From the NCBI GenBank assembly GCA_019915135.1, contig JAHLMK010000014.1, positions 806,001-870,000 on the forward strand: a stretch of DNA of 64,000 nt, given 5' to 3'. How positions within the stretch are numbered: position 1 is the stretch's first letter; each line of letters starts with the position of its first letter. The notes beneath the pieces were generated by a model. The model saw nothing but the letters and a program-made list of their open reading frames with translations. It had not been told where the DNA came from and did not search any database. The translations under genes were made by a program, and so were the position numbers. The DNA comes from Strobilurus pachycystidiatus. Its lineage: Eukaryota; Basidiomycota; Agaricomycetes; Agaricales; Physalacriaceae. Below, one piece after another: positions 1 to 11,584 of this stretch.

Positions 1-2
1 GC

Positions 3-703
3 AGTACCACAGAGACCGCGACCGACTCAGTCACAGACACCACGACGGACAAGAACACGGGAACCTCCACGTCCTCCGCGGGAAGCTCTACGTCGACGAG
101 CGGCATCCCCGCTTGTGTGTTGACTTGCGCAAGTACGAGCGTATCCAGTGATACATGCCCTGACTTGTGAGCCGCACCACTCCACATCAGCCCCGTGCCC
201 CGCATTAAAACCCGCTCAATATAGCACCGACCTCTCATGCATCTGCACCAACGCTGACTACCAGGCTGCCGTCGCGAGTTGCCTCCAGAGCTCCTGCGAT
301 GCTGCTGACCAGCAGGCCGCGCTTGGTATCCAGACGGCTGAATGTGCCGGTAAGTTAATAGATCACGCCACTAAAGTTGGCGAGACTGACATCAAAATTA
401 GGTGTCACAGCTTCTGGTTCCTCGACGGTTAGTAGCGCCACAAGCAGTGCCACCACTACCAAAACAGAGAGCACCACCGTGACCACTGGGTCCACGCAAG
501 TCGCGTCCACCACCAGTCGCGCCATCTCTACCACAACTCGTCCTGCCACCTCTACCAGCGGGCAGTCTGCCGGCACCAGCTCCGGTGCCGCGACTACCTC
601 AAACGCTGCTGCCGGTCAAGTCGCTGCTCTGGATTACGCCAAGTTCATGACCAGCGCGGCAGTTGTCCTCGGAATGCTGGCTGGAGGTGGAATGCTTCTG
701 TAA
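3..703 (+). CDS. CFEM-domain, GPI-anchored surface protein (5' partial)
   Basis: The reading frame is open from the first bases of the window, so the start codon lies upstream. I join 3-166, 225-349 and 402-703; both introns have GT..AG ends (gtgagc, gtaagt). The first half is Ser/Thr-rich. It leads into a CFEM module with eight cysteines spaced as in that family, beginning CVLTC and containing the core SCICTNADYQ and ending TAECAG. After it comes a long Ser/Thr stalk and a hydrophobic C-terminus (SAAVVLGMLAGGGMLL), the usual GPI-attachment signal. CFEM proteins are fungal extracellular membrane proteins; some bind haem or act in adhesion. Which role applies here cannot be told. Expected location is the plasma membrane or cell wall. 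The CFEM call is strong; the missing N-terminus should carry the signal peptide. Confidence 0.85.
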
Positions 704-1761
704 ATGCCTGATAGTTTACGTATACCGCTTTGATACCGTTGTTCGTACATATAATTGTGCCATTCGCTTGCTTATCAATGTGATCCTGTCTGTTCCTATT
801 GACAGTCATCTGGGAAGAACGAGATGGGAAAACAAAGAGCAACGTGCGGGATGGAAGACTCTGAAAGGAAGAGGGCCTAGGCCTTGGGCGTGTGAATTTC
901 TGCTATAAAAGGTAGGCGGAGCCGCGCACCCGATGCCCGCCACTCCCGACATCCCATTTTCGGACTTCCAACTTGCCTTCGTATGACCACCGCCACAAGG
1001 CGCCGACATATAAGGTGCACTCTGGCGCCGTCCTCCCGTTGAATGCTTGCAAATAATTCTAGAAACTCGCCACACATATCATGGAGTCAAGAGAAGAGAC
1101 TCAGGCTGTTCCTCGTCAAAGCCTATCTGTCTTCTGCGCTTCATCACGAATGCTCCAGAGCCTCTTGTACAACACTCCGCGGTCCCTCGTTGTCATCGGC
1201 CATATTGCCATTTCATGGGACGTAAAACGCGTCCGATGTTCCTTTAGAACGGCGCATGAACTAGGCGATCTCTATGCTGTGGTATCTGCTGCTGTGCTTG
1301 TAGACAAAGCGGTAGCCATGTGCTCTTTCCGCCTACCACCCAATCGTCCAACTCACCCCATTCTATGTTCAAATCGAACTCACCCTCTTCTTACGAATTG
1401 ATTTTCTCCGCATGGACCGCACCTGTCTTGCTTTGACTCATCTTGCTTGTCGAGCGATGAGACAAAGCACAGCCCAACTTCAAGCCCAAAGCTAGATTGC
1501 CAATCCATCGCAACATCCGTCGGAGTTGTGATGGTGTCTATAAATAGCACTCTCTGTAGACTGTTAGTGATCTACGATTCTACGTCAAGTTTTTCCGCAG
1601 CATTGAGTTCCCGCATCATTGAGTTTCTATGTCAAAGATTTTCCCACAGCAATGAGTTTCGTAACGCTATAAAGGCAAACCCTGTTGGCCTGACATGCTA
1701 TCCATTCATCCTCGCCCTTTCTTCCCCAAATTCACCTTCCACTCATCATCCCCTCTATCCC
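704..1761. other. Intergenic region, no gene recognised
   Basis: Short open frames occur on both strands but none shows splice-consistent continuation or a known motif. A TATA-like TATAAAA lies at 904-910 and a TATAAATAG-like string near 1540, about 220 bases before the next start codon. I do not assign function to either. Confidence 0.5.
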
Positions 1762-2727
1762 ATGGCGCCAATCAACTATACAGAGTCCTATGGGTATAAC
1801 TCTATCGCTGCAGCCATAATATTCGCAGTCGCGTACTCCCCTCTCGCGGCATGGTTCATCTTCAAAGCCATAACAGCGTTCAGCGGCGTATGGGCGACAA
1901 TCGTGGCCTTTTGCCTAGGTATGTCTCTCAAGTCTTACATCAAGATCCATCCTCATCCAATGACTTGTTCAGTTCGCATTGCCGCATTTATCATACGCGC
2001 TATCGAGATTGGCGTCGACTCAGTGGGCGAAGATAAGAGCATCCTCATAGCGGACCAGGTCCTGCTCCTGGCAGGTTTCTTCCCTCTGCTTCTTGCCTCA
2101 TACAGCGTCGTGCTTGATCGGTGAGTATTCCGCACACAACGTCCACATTCATTGCTGATAATCTGCTACTAGTGAACTATTCCTTGAGGAACCCAGGTCA
2201 ACTTCATTCTACATGAAATGCCGCCGCTACATATTCCACCTGACAGGCTCGGCAGCTGTCGCACTCGGGATCGTTGCTGCCACCCATGCCAATTCTACCA
2301 GTAGCAGCATGTCTGCCGACGAGGTCATGACACTGCGCAAAGCCGGCGCGGCGCTGTTCCTTGTCTTGACCGCCGTGCAAGCTCTCCAGACATTGGTCTT
2401 GATACATAACGAATCTAAACGTGAGTTCCCTTCTCTCCCCCTGTATCCTGATTGATGAATTGACTTGTCAACGCAGGCTCAGACGCACACGTAGAAAAAT
2501 ACGCTGCAAGTGGCTTCGGCGCACAACATGGCGGACTGGTGTTTGGCGCCATATCCGCGTTGATGCTCGTGCGAGAGATCTACAGCGTTGCCACCATCGA
2601 TGACTTCACGAAGCAGAGAGAGGAGCAGTTCTGGTACCCACTCATCGCCTTGCCGGAGCTGTTATGCGTGATCTTGTACTGTGCACCGGGGCTGGTGCCA
2701 GCGAGGAGGGACTTGCCACGGTACTAG
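1762..2727 (+). CDS. Multi-pass fungal membrane protein (DUF7702/RTA1-like type)
   Basis: Four exons: 1762-1918, 1973-2120, 2173-2420, 2477-2727, all with GT..AG introns and matching phases. The ATG sits in a favourable context (cccATGGCG). The product is about 267 aa. It starts with a short polar segment (MAPINYTESYGYNS) and then alternates hydrophobic stretches: AAAIIFAVAYSPLAAWFIFKA, IAAFIIRAIEIG, ILIADQVLLLAGFFPLLLASY, a segment in exon 3 and two in exon 4, giving about six or seven transmembrane helices. The layout (GEDKSILIADQ, then ASYSVVLDR) resembles an uncharacterised fungal integral-membrane family I remember as DUF7702, distantly like RTA1 proteins. That name is from memory. Function unknown; it probably sits in the plasma membrane or an endomembrane. 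Confidence 0.75.
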
Positions 2728-2824
2728 AATAGCTAATCTGGTCACATTTTGTCCTAGTATCTATAGACTCGGAATCGATACCCATTGACGTATAGTGCCG
2801 AAGCCTCAACGAATGAGGCAGAGA

Positions 2825-3420
2825 GTCCAAAAATTGTGCGCTGCAATGCAAAAGAGAACTACGTCTCGATGCCTGTAGTGCCTCGTATGCCGACCCATCA
2901 CCTCCAAAAGCACTCTGCCACGCCTATGTGTGTATCTGACCCACGACTATAGCTATTTGAGGCTGCACGTTGACTATGAACCTGAAAACGTGGTAAGCCA
3001 CTTCACCACCGGATGCGCAATGGGCCACAGTGCGCAATACGACGACGACGCACAAGACATATGGATTTTTGCACTTGAACTGGATTCAAATCCGAGTCCG
3101 AGGAAATACGACCATTCGTGTCCATTCGGGTCAATATGCGCCCCGGCCTTTTAATGGAATGGGCAGATACGACGATCTGGAAAGAAGGAACTGATGTCGA
3201 TGATGCAGAAAGGACCGCAAGCGGCCAAGGACCACAAAGGCCCTCGCATTCAACGATGTTGAACACCTTCAGCACCGATAGCGGGCATCGATAGCATGTA
3301 TCCCATACAGTTCCCCACGCCCTCCGAGGAGCTCATCTTGGGGCAATGTGGGGAGACCAAGCCACTCGCGAATGTGGACGGGCGTCCTGTACGAAACGAG
3401 GACGCAGCATGGCAAGAAGC
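2825..3420 (-). pseudogene. Decayed fragment of a dispersed gene family (copy A)
   Basis: This stretch aligns by eye with 28400-28860 (same orientation) and, inverted, with 24200-24480. Shared landmarks are a string ending in TGCCTCGTATG followed by a GACYCATCAC block, and on the minus strand a frame with FRTGRPS.. that matches the LRTGRSSS.. frames of the other two copies. Only the 3' part of the family is kept here, and the frame has stops. The longer copies begin with a leader and MAF.. start like the F-box genes at 58.2 and 60.8 kb, so copy A is probably an F-box-family remnant. That link is inference. Confidence 0.55.
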
Positions 3421-3507
3421 AAGCACTGCCGGCAAACCCCAGTGATAAGAATATGTATGTAAGTTATGTACACCTGTTGTCCACAGTATGTTTTAAGTTA
3501 GGTACAT

Positions 3508-5344
3508 CTACGACTCCTCCTCCACGGTCGCCGGGACATCCTTGTGACCACCTAGCGGCTTTTCCTTTATGAACAGGCTGGATAAGAATGCGCAAAACGC
3601 CATGATGGTAGTGAACCAGAAGCATGCATGTATCGCCGTCTCGTAACTGAACTGAACATCGGCCCGAGTCTCTGCTGGTAGCGTCTCAATATAGGTCAGA
3701 GACGAGCGCACGTTCCGGATGATCTGTGCATGGCGATGGTTAGGTGCTGCCATGGAATATCTGGAATAGCTTGTGTCCTCACCTCATCTGCGTCCAGATC
3801 GCTGCCAGACAGCTTCTTCCTCAACGTACTCCTCAAGGTATCCTGCACAAGCGTGCTCCCAATCGACAGCCCAACCACGGAACCCAGAGAACGAAAGAGA
3901 TACGAAACAGCAGTCGCGATAGCCTGGTCTTCCTTCCCCGCATTGGCAATAAGGGATATCAAGCTCGTCGTGATACCACAACCGTTGCCGACACTAGACA
4001 CTACCAGACCCGTCATGACCAGCGCCAAGATGGTCCCTGCGACACCCGACCAGAGCGTGACGATTAACGTTCCAAGGAAATGCAGCACGTAGGAGATGAC
4101 CGTGATCCAGTAAAACTTGCCGGTGGCCTGCATGATGAGCCCTCCACCCAAGCTGCCAGAAACACCTCCAAGAACGCTCGGAATGAACCACAATCCAGCT
4201 TCACTCGGGCTTTTTCCTTGTACGGCCTGCAGGTAGAGCGACAGATGGAAAAGCATGGACATTGCCGCTGCAACTCCAAAGAAGTTGACGAGATAGCTCG
4301 CGATCAAGGCACGGTTCAAGATGATCCTCTTCGGCGCAAATGGCTCACTTGCCCATTCCATCTCAATCGTGGCGAAGATGACGAACATCACGCCAGAGGC
4401 TATGAGCGAGCCAACAGTGGCGCGATCCGACCACGAAACATTGCCGCCACGCTCCAGCCCGAAAAGAAGGAAGAATATCGTGGTCACCAACGTGGAAGCA
4501 CCTGCGAAGTCGACGCGTTTGATCTTGCGTACAAAGTCGGTGGAGCCGGATGTGGGTAGTTTGAGCGCGATGCTAACGGATATGATAGCAATCAGTGCCA
4601 CCGGAGCCTGCAAGAGGAAAGCCCAGCGCCACCCAACGGTGTCCGCCAAAAGGCCGCCCAAAGGCGCGCCTACGGAGGATCCAGTGGCGAAGATGATGTT
4701 GATCACACCTGCAGGTGTGTCAGTAGGAATCAGAAAGTCGCCGGGCGTACACGGTCTTGTTCAACACGTACCTTGCCATGTCCCTCGGTTTCGCAGCGGC
4801 ACTATGTCAGACATGATGATGCTAACGACGGTGGACATCCCACCACCACCGATACCGGCCAGTGCGCGCGCGAATATCAGCTCGTCCATGGATCTTGCCA
4901 ATCCGCAGAGGAGACTGCCAACTAGGAATATGCAATACGCGGTCAACAGGCAGGATTTCCGCCCGAAAATGTCGCTTAATTTTCCATAGAGGGGCCTGAG
5001 TATTCAATGAGACAGGGAAGGGCATGCTGAAGAAAGAGCGCACTGGAAACTTGTCAACGTTAGCATGTAGGCCGTCGCAATCCAGCTAGTCTTTTGTAGC
5101 TGCTTTAGTTCACTTCCAATGGCGGCATAGGCTTGTTGAAATTGAGTCACAATAGTGTGGAGATGTAGCCCGAGCACTCACAAGAGACGACTATTGTCTG
5201 GTCCATCGCAGCAAGGAAGATGCCAAAAGTCATTGGAATCAGGATAGGAGCAAGCGCTCGGGGTTTTCCTGTGGAATCCTCTCCATTTTCCGCATTATCG
5301 TTGCCCAAGAGTGGGGACTGTTCGTCGACTTCTGCGGCGGTCAT
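3508..5344 (-). CDS. MFS transporter, DHA2 type (14-TM drug/basic amino acid exporter)
   Basis: Five exons on the minus strand: 5344-5182, 5131-5044, 4995-4772, 4708-3783, 3723-3508. They give 538 aa, the usual size for 14-TM MFS proteins. The N-terminus carries EQSPLLG, then TM1 with DQTIVV. The family motif between TM2 and TM3 reads GKLSDIFGRK; TM4 has ARALAGIGGGG, and motif C-like GSSVGAPLGGLLAD precedes GWRWAFLLQAPVALI, a DHA2 hallmark. The last helix is followed by a short polar tail (EKPLGGHKD). Relatives such as yeast Vba and Azr1 proteins use the proton gradient to move basic amino acids or export toxic compounds across the vacuolar or plasma membrane. Substrate cannot be read from sequence. 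It lies tail-to-tail with the upstream repeat and next to the dead adenylate-forming reductase, so it might once have served that pathway; that is speculation. Confidence 0.9.
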
Positions 5345-5519
5345 GGTCGCAGGAAACGGAGATGGGAGAGCGGATGAGAAAAGCGGGCAGGTTCATTTGT
5401 CAAGGTGAGAGATAACTGTAAGGATCGCCGCCGGCTATGTAATTATTCAATTCCGTGATTAGCTACTTGATGGCCGAGGCGTGCTACATTGCGCGACTAT
5501 TGCGCGTAAGTTACTTGTA

Positions 5520-8500
5520 CTCTAGTGTATCTGTAGTGTATGAAACTATGATGATACACTAACAGGTTTGGACGCAGTAAAATATGAAGGGTGGCCTGTT
5601 GGGTTTCCAGTAAGTAGAGCAAGTAAGTAGTAAGAGTTACAACGACGTCCAAGAAATGATAAAATCTAAAATTCCATGGGCGGTCCGAATAGGTTGCGCA
5701 GCCATTTCTCCGCATCCTGCGGGCCAATTGGTCGGAGAGATGCGTGCCAAACCCGGAACGGATATCGTTCAGTGTACTATCACTAGCTGCAAGGGTACCC
5801 AAATTACGATCTAAAGAGAGATGTCAGATGAAGATGTTTGAGCTCTGATACAGGAGCGTAAACCACTGATGTCAGGAAGAGTCTATAGATCTTGAGGCGT
5901 TCGAGGCAGTGCCGGTAACCACTCATTTCGAGTCCCAACATCCGTTGAAACCACCAGAGCGCTGCCCGAGACGAACGATCGCAACCTCCAAACCCGTACG
6001 ACTAGCTGTTTCCTGGATGCCACTCATTTGGCTTCGGCATGACCGTTTCCACAAGCCTGCTTTTCAAGTTGGCATCAACGAAGTCCTCTGGAGCGGGTTC
6101 ATTGAGGTCGAGATCTGAATCTGCGAACTCATTAGATCGTGTCATGGTTCTAAGAAGATTGGCCCAATGGGCCGGGAAATGGCAATTGAGCTGAATGGCA
6201 ATTGAGCTGATGAACATAAATCTTGGCCATTCCCGGAAGATAAGGCGAAGTCTACCAGACATCGGAGACCCTTGGCGTTTGTCTCGAACGATGACAATGT
6301 CAAGTTCATGTTGACGCGCCAAGCTACGCGGCTTATTAGCGAAGATACCGTGGGAATCTGTCTGACTGTACAACATGAGTGACTGAGCCTGATAGAAAGA
6401 TGAGTTGAGATAAAACACAGAGGGAAGCTAAATTCAGGCCTACGGGGCTATAGGCGCTGGGGGGTAGACCGAAATCCGGTAGAGTGACGTCTCCGGGGAG
6501 CACTGGATGACTTTCGACGAATACAAGATACTTTCATTCAAGCCCCGACTGAGAAACGATTGCCGTTGCCGAAGGAAAAGGGACACATGTGAACCAGAAG
6601 CTCGATTGAGAGGATATATGCGCTCGGCAGGCGGGTCGAGGATGAGCTCAGCGCGCTAAAAGGTAGCTGCCTAGTGCGCCAGTGGTTCCAGTTATCAAAA
6701 CCTCGCTACCACCGAAGCTCGCTCATCGACGCCGTTAGCTGCACGGGGAATTGCGGGCAGAGAGAGTGTGTACTTCTCCACCATAGCGTTGATTTCAGAA
6801 ATGGACCTTTCGGCTCGGAGTCTCGGGTGTCTTCGTGGGATCAATGCCCAATCCGGAGAGAAAGTGAACGGGCTGAGTTGGGCTATAGAGGGATTTTCGT
6901 AGACGAAAGAGGGTGATATTTCTCGTGTATCCAATCTCGTCGACATCCGTAAGCCGCGAAGGAAAGATCTCGGGATCCAGGTCGCTTGCAGACTGTCGAA
7001 GAGATGTTAGGCGGATGACCGTCACAGAGACAGCGAACGTACCTTTTCTCCTGTGCTGTGAATGATTTGGTCATCGACTCGTCCGTGACCTTTCCCAAGG
7101 CATGGTCGTTCTGGATGTGGCTCCAGGAAATCTGGTGTAGCGAACGCATCCTTTCCGTTGACCTTAGTTCGCCACAGTCAGTGAGTTCAATAGTTTGTGC
7201 TATGACAAGAATGTAAGAGTCAACCAATGACGTTTCATAGAGGAAGATTCCTACGACGATAATTAGCTCGAATGTGTTGTCCCATGGCGGAACCATATGC
7301 ACGTCGACATGTTTTAGTTTGGTGAACTATTACTAGTCCTCGGGTAGGACGTCAAGCCCCAATTAGCGGGGTACGATACAGTTGAGCATCTCGACTCACA
7401 CCTGGAACCATGACATTTACCCCTCCATGTGCGACTCTACGGACAAAAGTGTCACTCCGAGGACGTTGCATGGTGATAAGAAGGGTCAACGTACAAGTCA
7501 TACATTTGCGCAATGTGTACTCCTTCGAAGGATGCTGTATGTGACCACCGGCCGCATTGTTTAGGCTACCGCCACCATAATCTGTAAATACGTTAGATTG
7601 GGATTTTAGCCTCATGGGCAACTTACGGTTCCACTGCGTTGTGCAAGCCACTTTACGTGGTCTGTATTGCAATAAATAAATACTCAGAACGGAAATCATT
7701 AGTGTGGCAGCACGACTCTGACATACCTCCGCAAAAGCAGGAACACAATGAATGTAGTCACTATCGGTCGACCGAGCCTGTATGAGCGATTCTGGCGTAG
7801 GTACAGCCGCAGCGGTGCCAGGCTCGAAGCACGCCATGATAGTTCCGCATGACGCCTGACAAGATGCGTTCTTAGTACGCGTGTGGCGGAACGAGACGAC
7901 TATCACAACGTACATTCACGGGAATCTGGATAGCGCCCATCACATGGAACATGGGCAGAGAGTGCATGGCGAAGACTTTTCCCGCCAAGTCTTCGTTGCT
8001 AGACCATGGTACCATGGTATATTGCAACATCCGCCGATTTATTCACGGAACTGGTTTTGGAGATGCCCTCGAGCCTATCAAATTCGAAGTTGAGCCTTAC
8101 GCGTCGTAAAGCGATGGAAGACGAACGAAATGAATGGGTATGGATTACGATTCTTTCCAATCTATCACGTCGCTTGTCAGGAGGTGATGGGCTGAGATCT
8201 CCCTTGAAAGTGCGCACGTAAAGGTCATCGAATTGAGGGCTCGGAAATAGGGTTGGCGCGCTTGCGGTCAGCGCCTCTCTTTCGCCAAACTGCGCAGCGC
8301 AGGTTCTGGCCCTACTAACACATACTGCACCCCGACCCGTACCATGAGGTTCGCGACAGCAGAAGGGGGGTTTCGCGTCGATATGGGGAAGACCACGCAG
8401 TTGGCCTTTCATGATACTCATCAGGAGCGTCCAGTGTGTGACCGTATCTACATAGAAGAACAGCGCGTTAGATCTCTATCGCGTCGTCGCACGAACGACC

Positions 8501-8840
8501 TAACCTGAGACTGCAAGTATGGTGACCACTGGGATTCTTGCGGTCGTTGTGAGGAGCACCCGACACCATCCTCTTGATGATCTGAGTACCTCGAGGGAGT
8601 TCACCATTACGCGGGTACATGAGTAGTCTATCCTCGGGATTGGTGCTCTGGATGCCAGTCGTATATGTCGTTGAGGCTCAGTGACTCGGATCCATCTAAA
8701 GACGGTGGTATGAAGGTGGCACTAGATAGCACCTGGGTCTGGGGTAGGACAGAGCAAGCAGCAGTTATCGCGGCGAGGCGAGAGGTGGTCGCTAGATTTC
8801 GGGTGCCGATGTTACATTGCGAGGTGTTAGCCGCCACAAA
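5520..8840 (-). pseudogene. Broken adenylate-forming reductase (NRPS-like, A and R domain relics)
   Basis: Reading the minus strand with frame changes gives successive blocks typical of fungal adenylate-forming reductases. Near 8700 there is PPSLDGSESLSLNDIYDWHPEH. At 8560-8430 comes PVVTILAVS spliced to DTVTHWTLLMSIMK, then (new frame, after one extra base) CVVFPISTRNPPSAVANL and GVQYVLVGPEPALRSLA. Later blocks are DLAGKVFAMHSLPMFHVMGAIQIPV (near 7950), TPESLIQ..SDYIHCVPAFAE, GGGSLNN, HPERP..GRVDDQIIHSTGEK (near 7080) and GIDPTKTPETP. The reductase part starts near 6690 with ITGTTGALGSYLLA, followed by AERIYPLNRASG, FETNAKGLRCLVDFALSS, a degraded YxxxK site and VAIVRLGQRSGGFNG. Stops and indels occur throughout. 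Most of the carrier (T) domain is gone: the GIDP block is followed within about 100 bases by the T-R linker (MVEKYTLSLPAI). A 15-base string is duplicated at about 6178-6208. No functional product is possible. Confidence 0.85.
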
Positions 8841-9632
8841 ATGAGGGGTAGGTATGGTATGTGCGGGTGAATCCAGTTTTTAATTCGTCGCGACTCGACG
8901 GAAACGCACGGAGGACCGAGGTCGTCGTGACACTTGGGGCCATACCTCTCCAACTCATGTGAGATATCGTCCAAAACAGGATGGAGCAGAGTCCGAGTGG
9001 GATGTCTTTATATTGTCCAGGGTAAGTCTCGTCGACCGTGGCGAAAACGCGCAGTCCAGTACCCCTACAAATATGGCAATTTCCCGCGCCGTTGGGAGCA
9101 GAATACGCGCATCTGGCCGTGAAAGGGAGAGTCTCGGTCAGGAAGTTGGTGGAAAAGATGAAAGAGGACCAGCGACACGTGTTTGCAGTCAGATGTCCGA
9201 TATCACCGACGCTATGTGTCTCTTCCCGCCTCTGAATTCAAGTAGGTATTATTAGGCCCGCAATGCGCGTTCTCGGGTCTTACAACGCACCCACAGCCCC
9301 CACGTAGTAAACCCATCCATGCATCCACGATATCACACTGGGGCTACTCCATTAATAGCCAAACCAGACCTTTCATGTTTGATTCTACTAGCGGGCGGAG
9401 ATGTGAGAGATCATTCCAATTCCTCACCATTTCCGCAGACGGGATGGTGTCAAATTGCGGCGCTTAAGGATGAAAGAGACGCGCGCTTATCCTAATCCCC
9501 ACCTGATTCCTTCTCCATTGCTGATTTCTGGTATATCGGCGAAATCCATGGATGTTTCTCTTATGGTCCCTGTTGTACAAGCGCCCAAATAAAGATATAA
9601 TATAGTGTTGCTACTGAGACTAAGATAAGTAA
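8841..9632. other. Intergenic region, no gene recognised
   Basis: Lies between the 5' end of the dead reductase and the 3' end of rud3. Small open frames on both strands show no motif or conserved splicing. The rud3 3' UTR should lie in its distal part. Confidence 0.5.
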
Positions 9633-11376
9633 TCACTCCGGTAATGGGTCAGCCTTCGCCTTGCCCTTATTCAATAGAGGCGGAGACGGCAAGTTGAGCG
9701 AAAGATTCGGAGAGCTGGCCATGGCGGCGGATGAGAATAACGATAGTCTCCGTCCGCCAACGGGACTTGGTGGTGAGAAGGATGCTCGTGTGGGTGTCCC
9801 GGGAAGTGAGTTGTTCGTGGTTGACTTCGGGCCCTCGCCTGAGTTTGCTTCAGTGAGCAGGAACTCGACCCAAAGGCGCGAGAATGACTAGAGAGGCATA
9901 TGAATACGAGTACATGTCAACCTTGGTGTATACGACTGACCTCAGTTTCGTCGGTTTTCTGGAGGTCCTCTTTGCCTTGTGAAAGACTGGGCCGTCGTCC
10001 CCAGAACGAAGAGGATGGTGTTACGGATGCCGATGTCCGTTGTAAGCCGGCCTTTTCTCGTTCCGGATCTGACCAGGAGAGTATTGTTGCGAGGAGAGAG
10101 AGCATCTCGAAGCGTTTGGGGTCTGCGCGTGGCGTGTTCAAGAAAGATAGCAAGACGTTGGTAACGAGCCGTCTGTCTACGTTCTGGTCGGAGGAACTTC
10201 GCCGTAGCCGTCGCAAAGCCTCCATGAGGTGCTCGTTGATAATCACAGCTGAGTCGAGATGAGTCATTGTTGTCGGGGATGCGGAGATGCCTACCTTCGT
10301 GTCGTAGTTTGCCAATAAGTAAATTCTTCTCCTTCACCTCCTTCTCGAGCTCGTGAGTGCGCGTGCCATTCGACTGCGACTCCTCCAGCGACATCTAGTG
10401 CAAAGTTGTAAGGATTAGAATAAAAAAGCAAGATAAATCTACCTCTGCAGATAGCGCCCGGTGTTTGAATTCCGCGACATCATGCTCCAATTTGTGGATT
10501 TGTGATTCCCGGTCTTTGACAGCCTGACGGAGTTCGTGGTCCTTCGCTACGCGGGAACATGAGCGGCGCGAACGGACGAGATCATTTTGCATACCAGCCT
10601 GGAAATCTTGTAGAACCGACTGTAGATTGTCCGACTTTTCTCGTTCGACATCTAAGTCTGCAGCTTCTCGTTCCCTCGCTTCTCGCTCAACATCTAGATC
10701 GCGTCTCAGCGTCTCGACTAGTGACCGCGACTCTTCGGAGAAGGATTTCTCCTGCATGGCGAGTCTTTCCCAGTCATCCCGTTCCATCCGACATCGTTCG
10801 AGCTCCATTTGAGTTTCACGAAGCTCCCGCTCCCGCATTAGGCTTTCCTGTGCATTCTCCTGAAACGCGCGATTCCGGAGAGAGTCAAGTTCGGAAGAGA
10901 CACGCTCCGTCTCTTCAGAAGAGGCGATGAGCTCCTGCTTCAAGGTATCGACTGTCTCTGCGTAATCGTCATTCTGGACGGTCAGTTGTTGTATTAGCTG
11001 TTCCCGTCTGTCGAGTTCTTCCTATTTCAAAGCTGTGAATGGCAAGCAGGCGCCTAAGTAGGGACACACATACGGCATCTTGCTTTAGTTTAGTGCCGAG
11101 TGTTGTCTTCATGTGGGTCAGTTTCTGCAGGAGGTTCCGGTACTGCGCGGCCAAAGAGTCCTTTTCCTCCCTAGTTTTCTGCAGGTCCCGCTCTAGCCGG
11201 GAAACGAGATCTGAATCATGGCCGTTGAGACCATTAGTGTAGGCAGGTACAGGCGAGGGTGAAGTGCGGTCGCTGTCGCCAGAAAGTCGGGAGTCGTTGA
11301 GCAGGTTGCCGGCCGACGGTGGCGGCGACGTTGGCGACGTGGGGGCCAGCACCGGGCTCATTCCATTGCTCGCCAT
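9633..11376 (-). CDS. RUD3: Golgin Rud3-like protein with GRAB domain
   Basis: Five exons on the minus strand: 11376-11074, 11021-10443, 10394-10295, 10248-9941, 9887-9633; 514 aa. The first 60 residues are Ser/Pro-rich and disordered. Residues about 65-330 are one long coiled coil rich in E, R, L and Q (SRLERDLQKTREEKDSL.., REREAADLDVEREKSD..). About residues 335-400 carry the GRAB region: VIINEHLMEALRRL, then VDRRLVTNVLLSFL, PRADPKRFEMLSLLATIL and SWSDPEREKAGL. GRAB domains bind Arf1-GTP and hold Rud3/GMAP-210 golgins on cis-Golgi membranes, where they tether ER-derived vesicles. The C-terminal tail is Ser/Pro-rich, as in fungal Rud3. The start is the only Met before the coil in a long open frame. 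It is divergent from the F-box gene, with 208 bases between the two start codons. Confidence 0.9.
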
Positions 11377-11584
11377 CGAGTGCAGTCGTGTCCGCTGCTA
11401 AACTGAAATGACACTGACAGTTCAATGGGAAAATGTTCCGCGGCACGTGGCCCGTATGACGGCGCCGGCGCTTGCTGCTAAACGCCTCGATGATGATTAG
11501 AATCAGAGTTGGCTCTTACCACCATACCGGCAAAGCTGTTATCGGTCTATATAAGCGCTGGAAAGTCCTGGCCATCCCCCTTCC
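11377..11584. promoter_or_regulatory. Bidirectional promoter between rud3 and an F-box gene
   Basis: Only 208 bases separate two divergent start codons, so both promoters must overlap here. A TATATAA string lies at 11548-11554, about 31 bases before the F-box ATG. If it is used, the F-box 5' UTR would be a few bases long, so it may be a chance match. Confidence 0.5.

Noticed and set aside
1447..1761. Extension of the membrane-protein frame upstream to 1447
   Set aside because: The frame is open only by chance. It contains repeated CATTGAG strings and low-quality protein, while the ATG at 1762 starts a clean helix-rich product.
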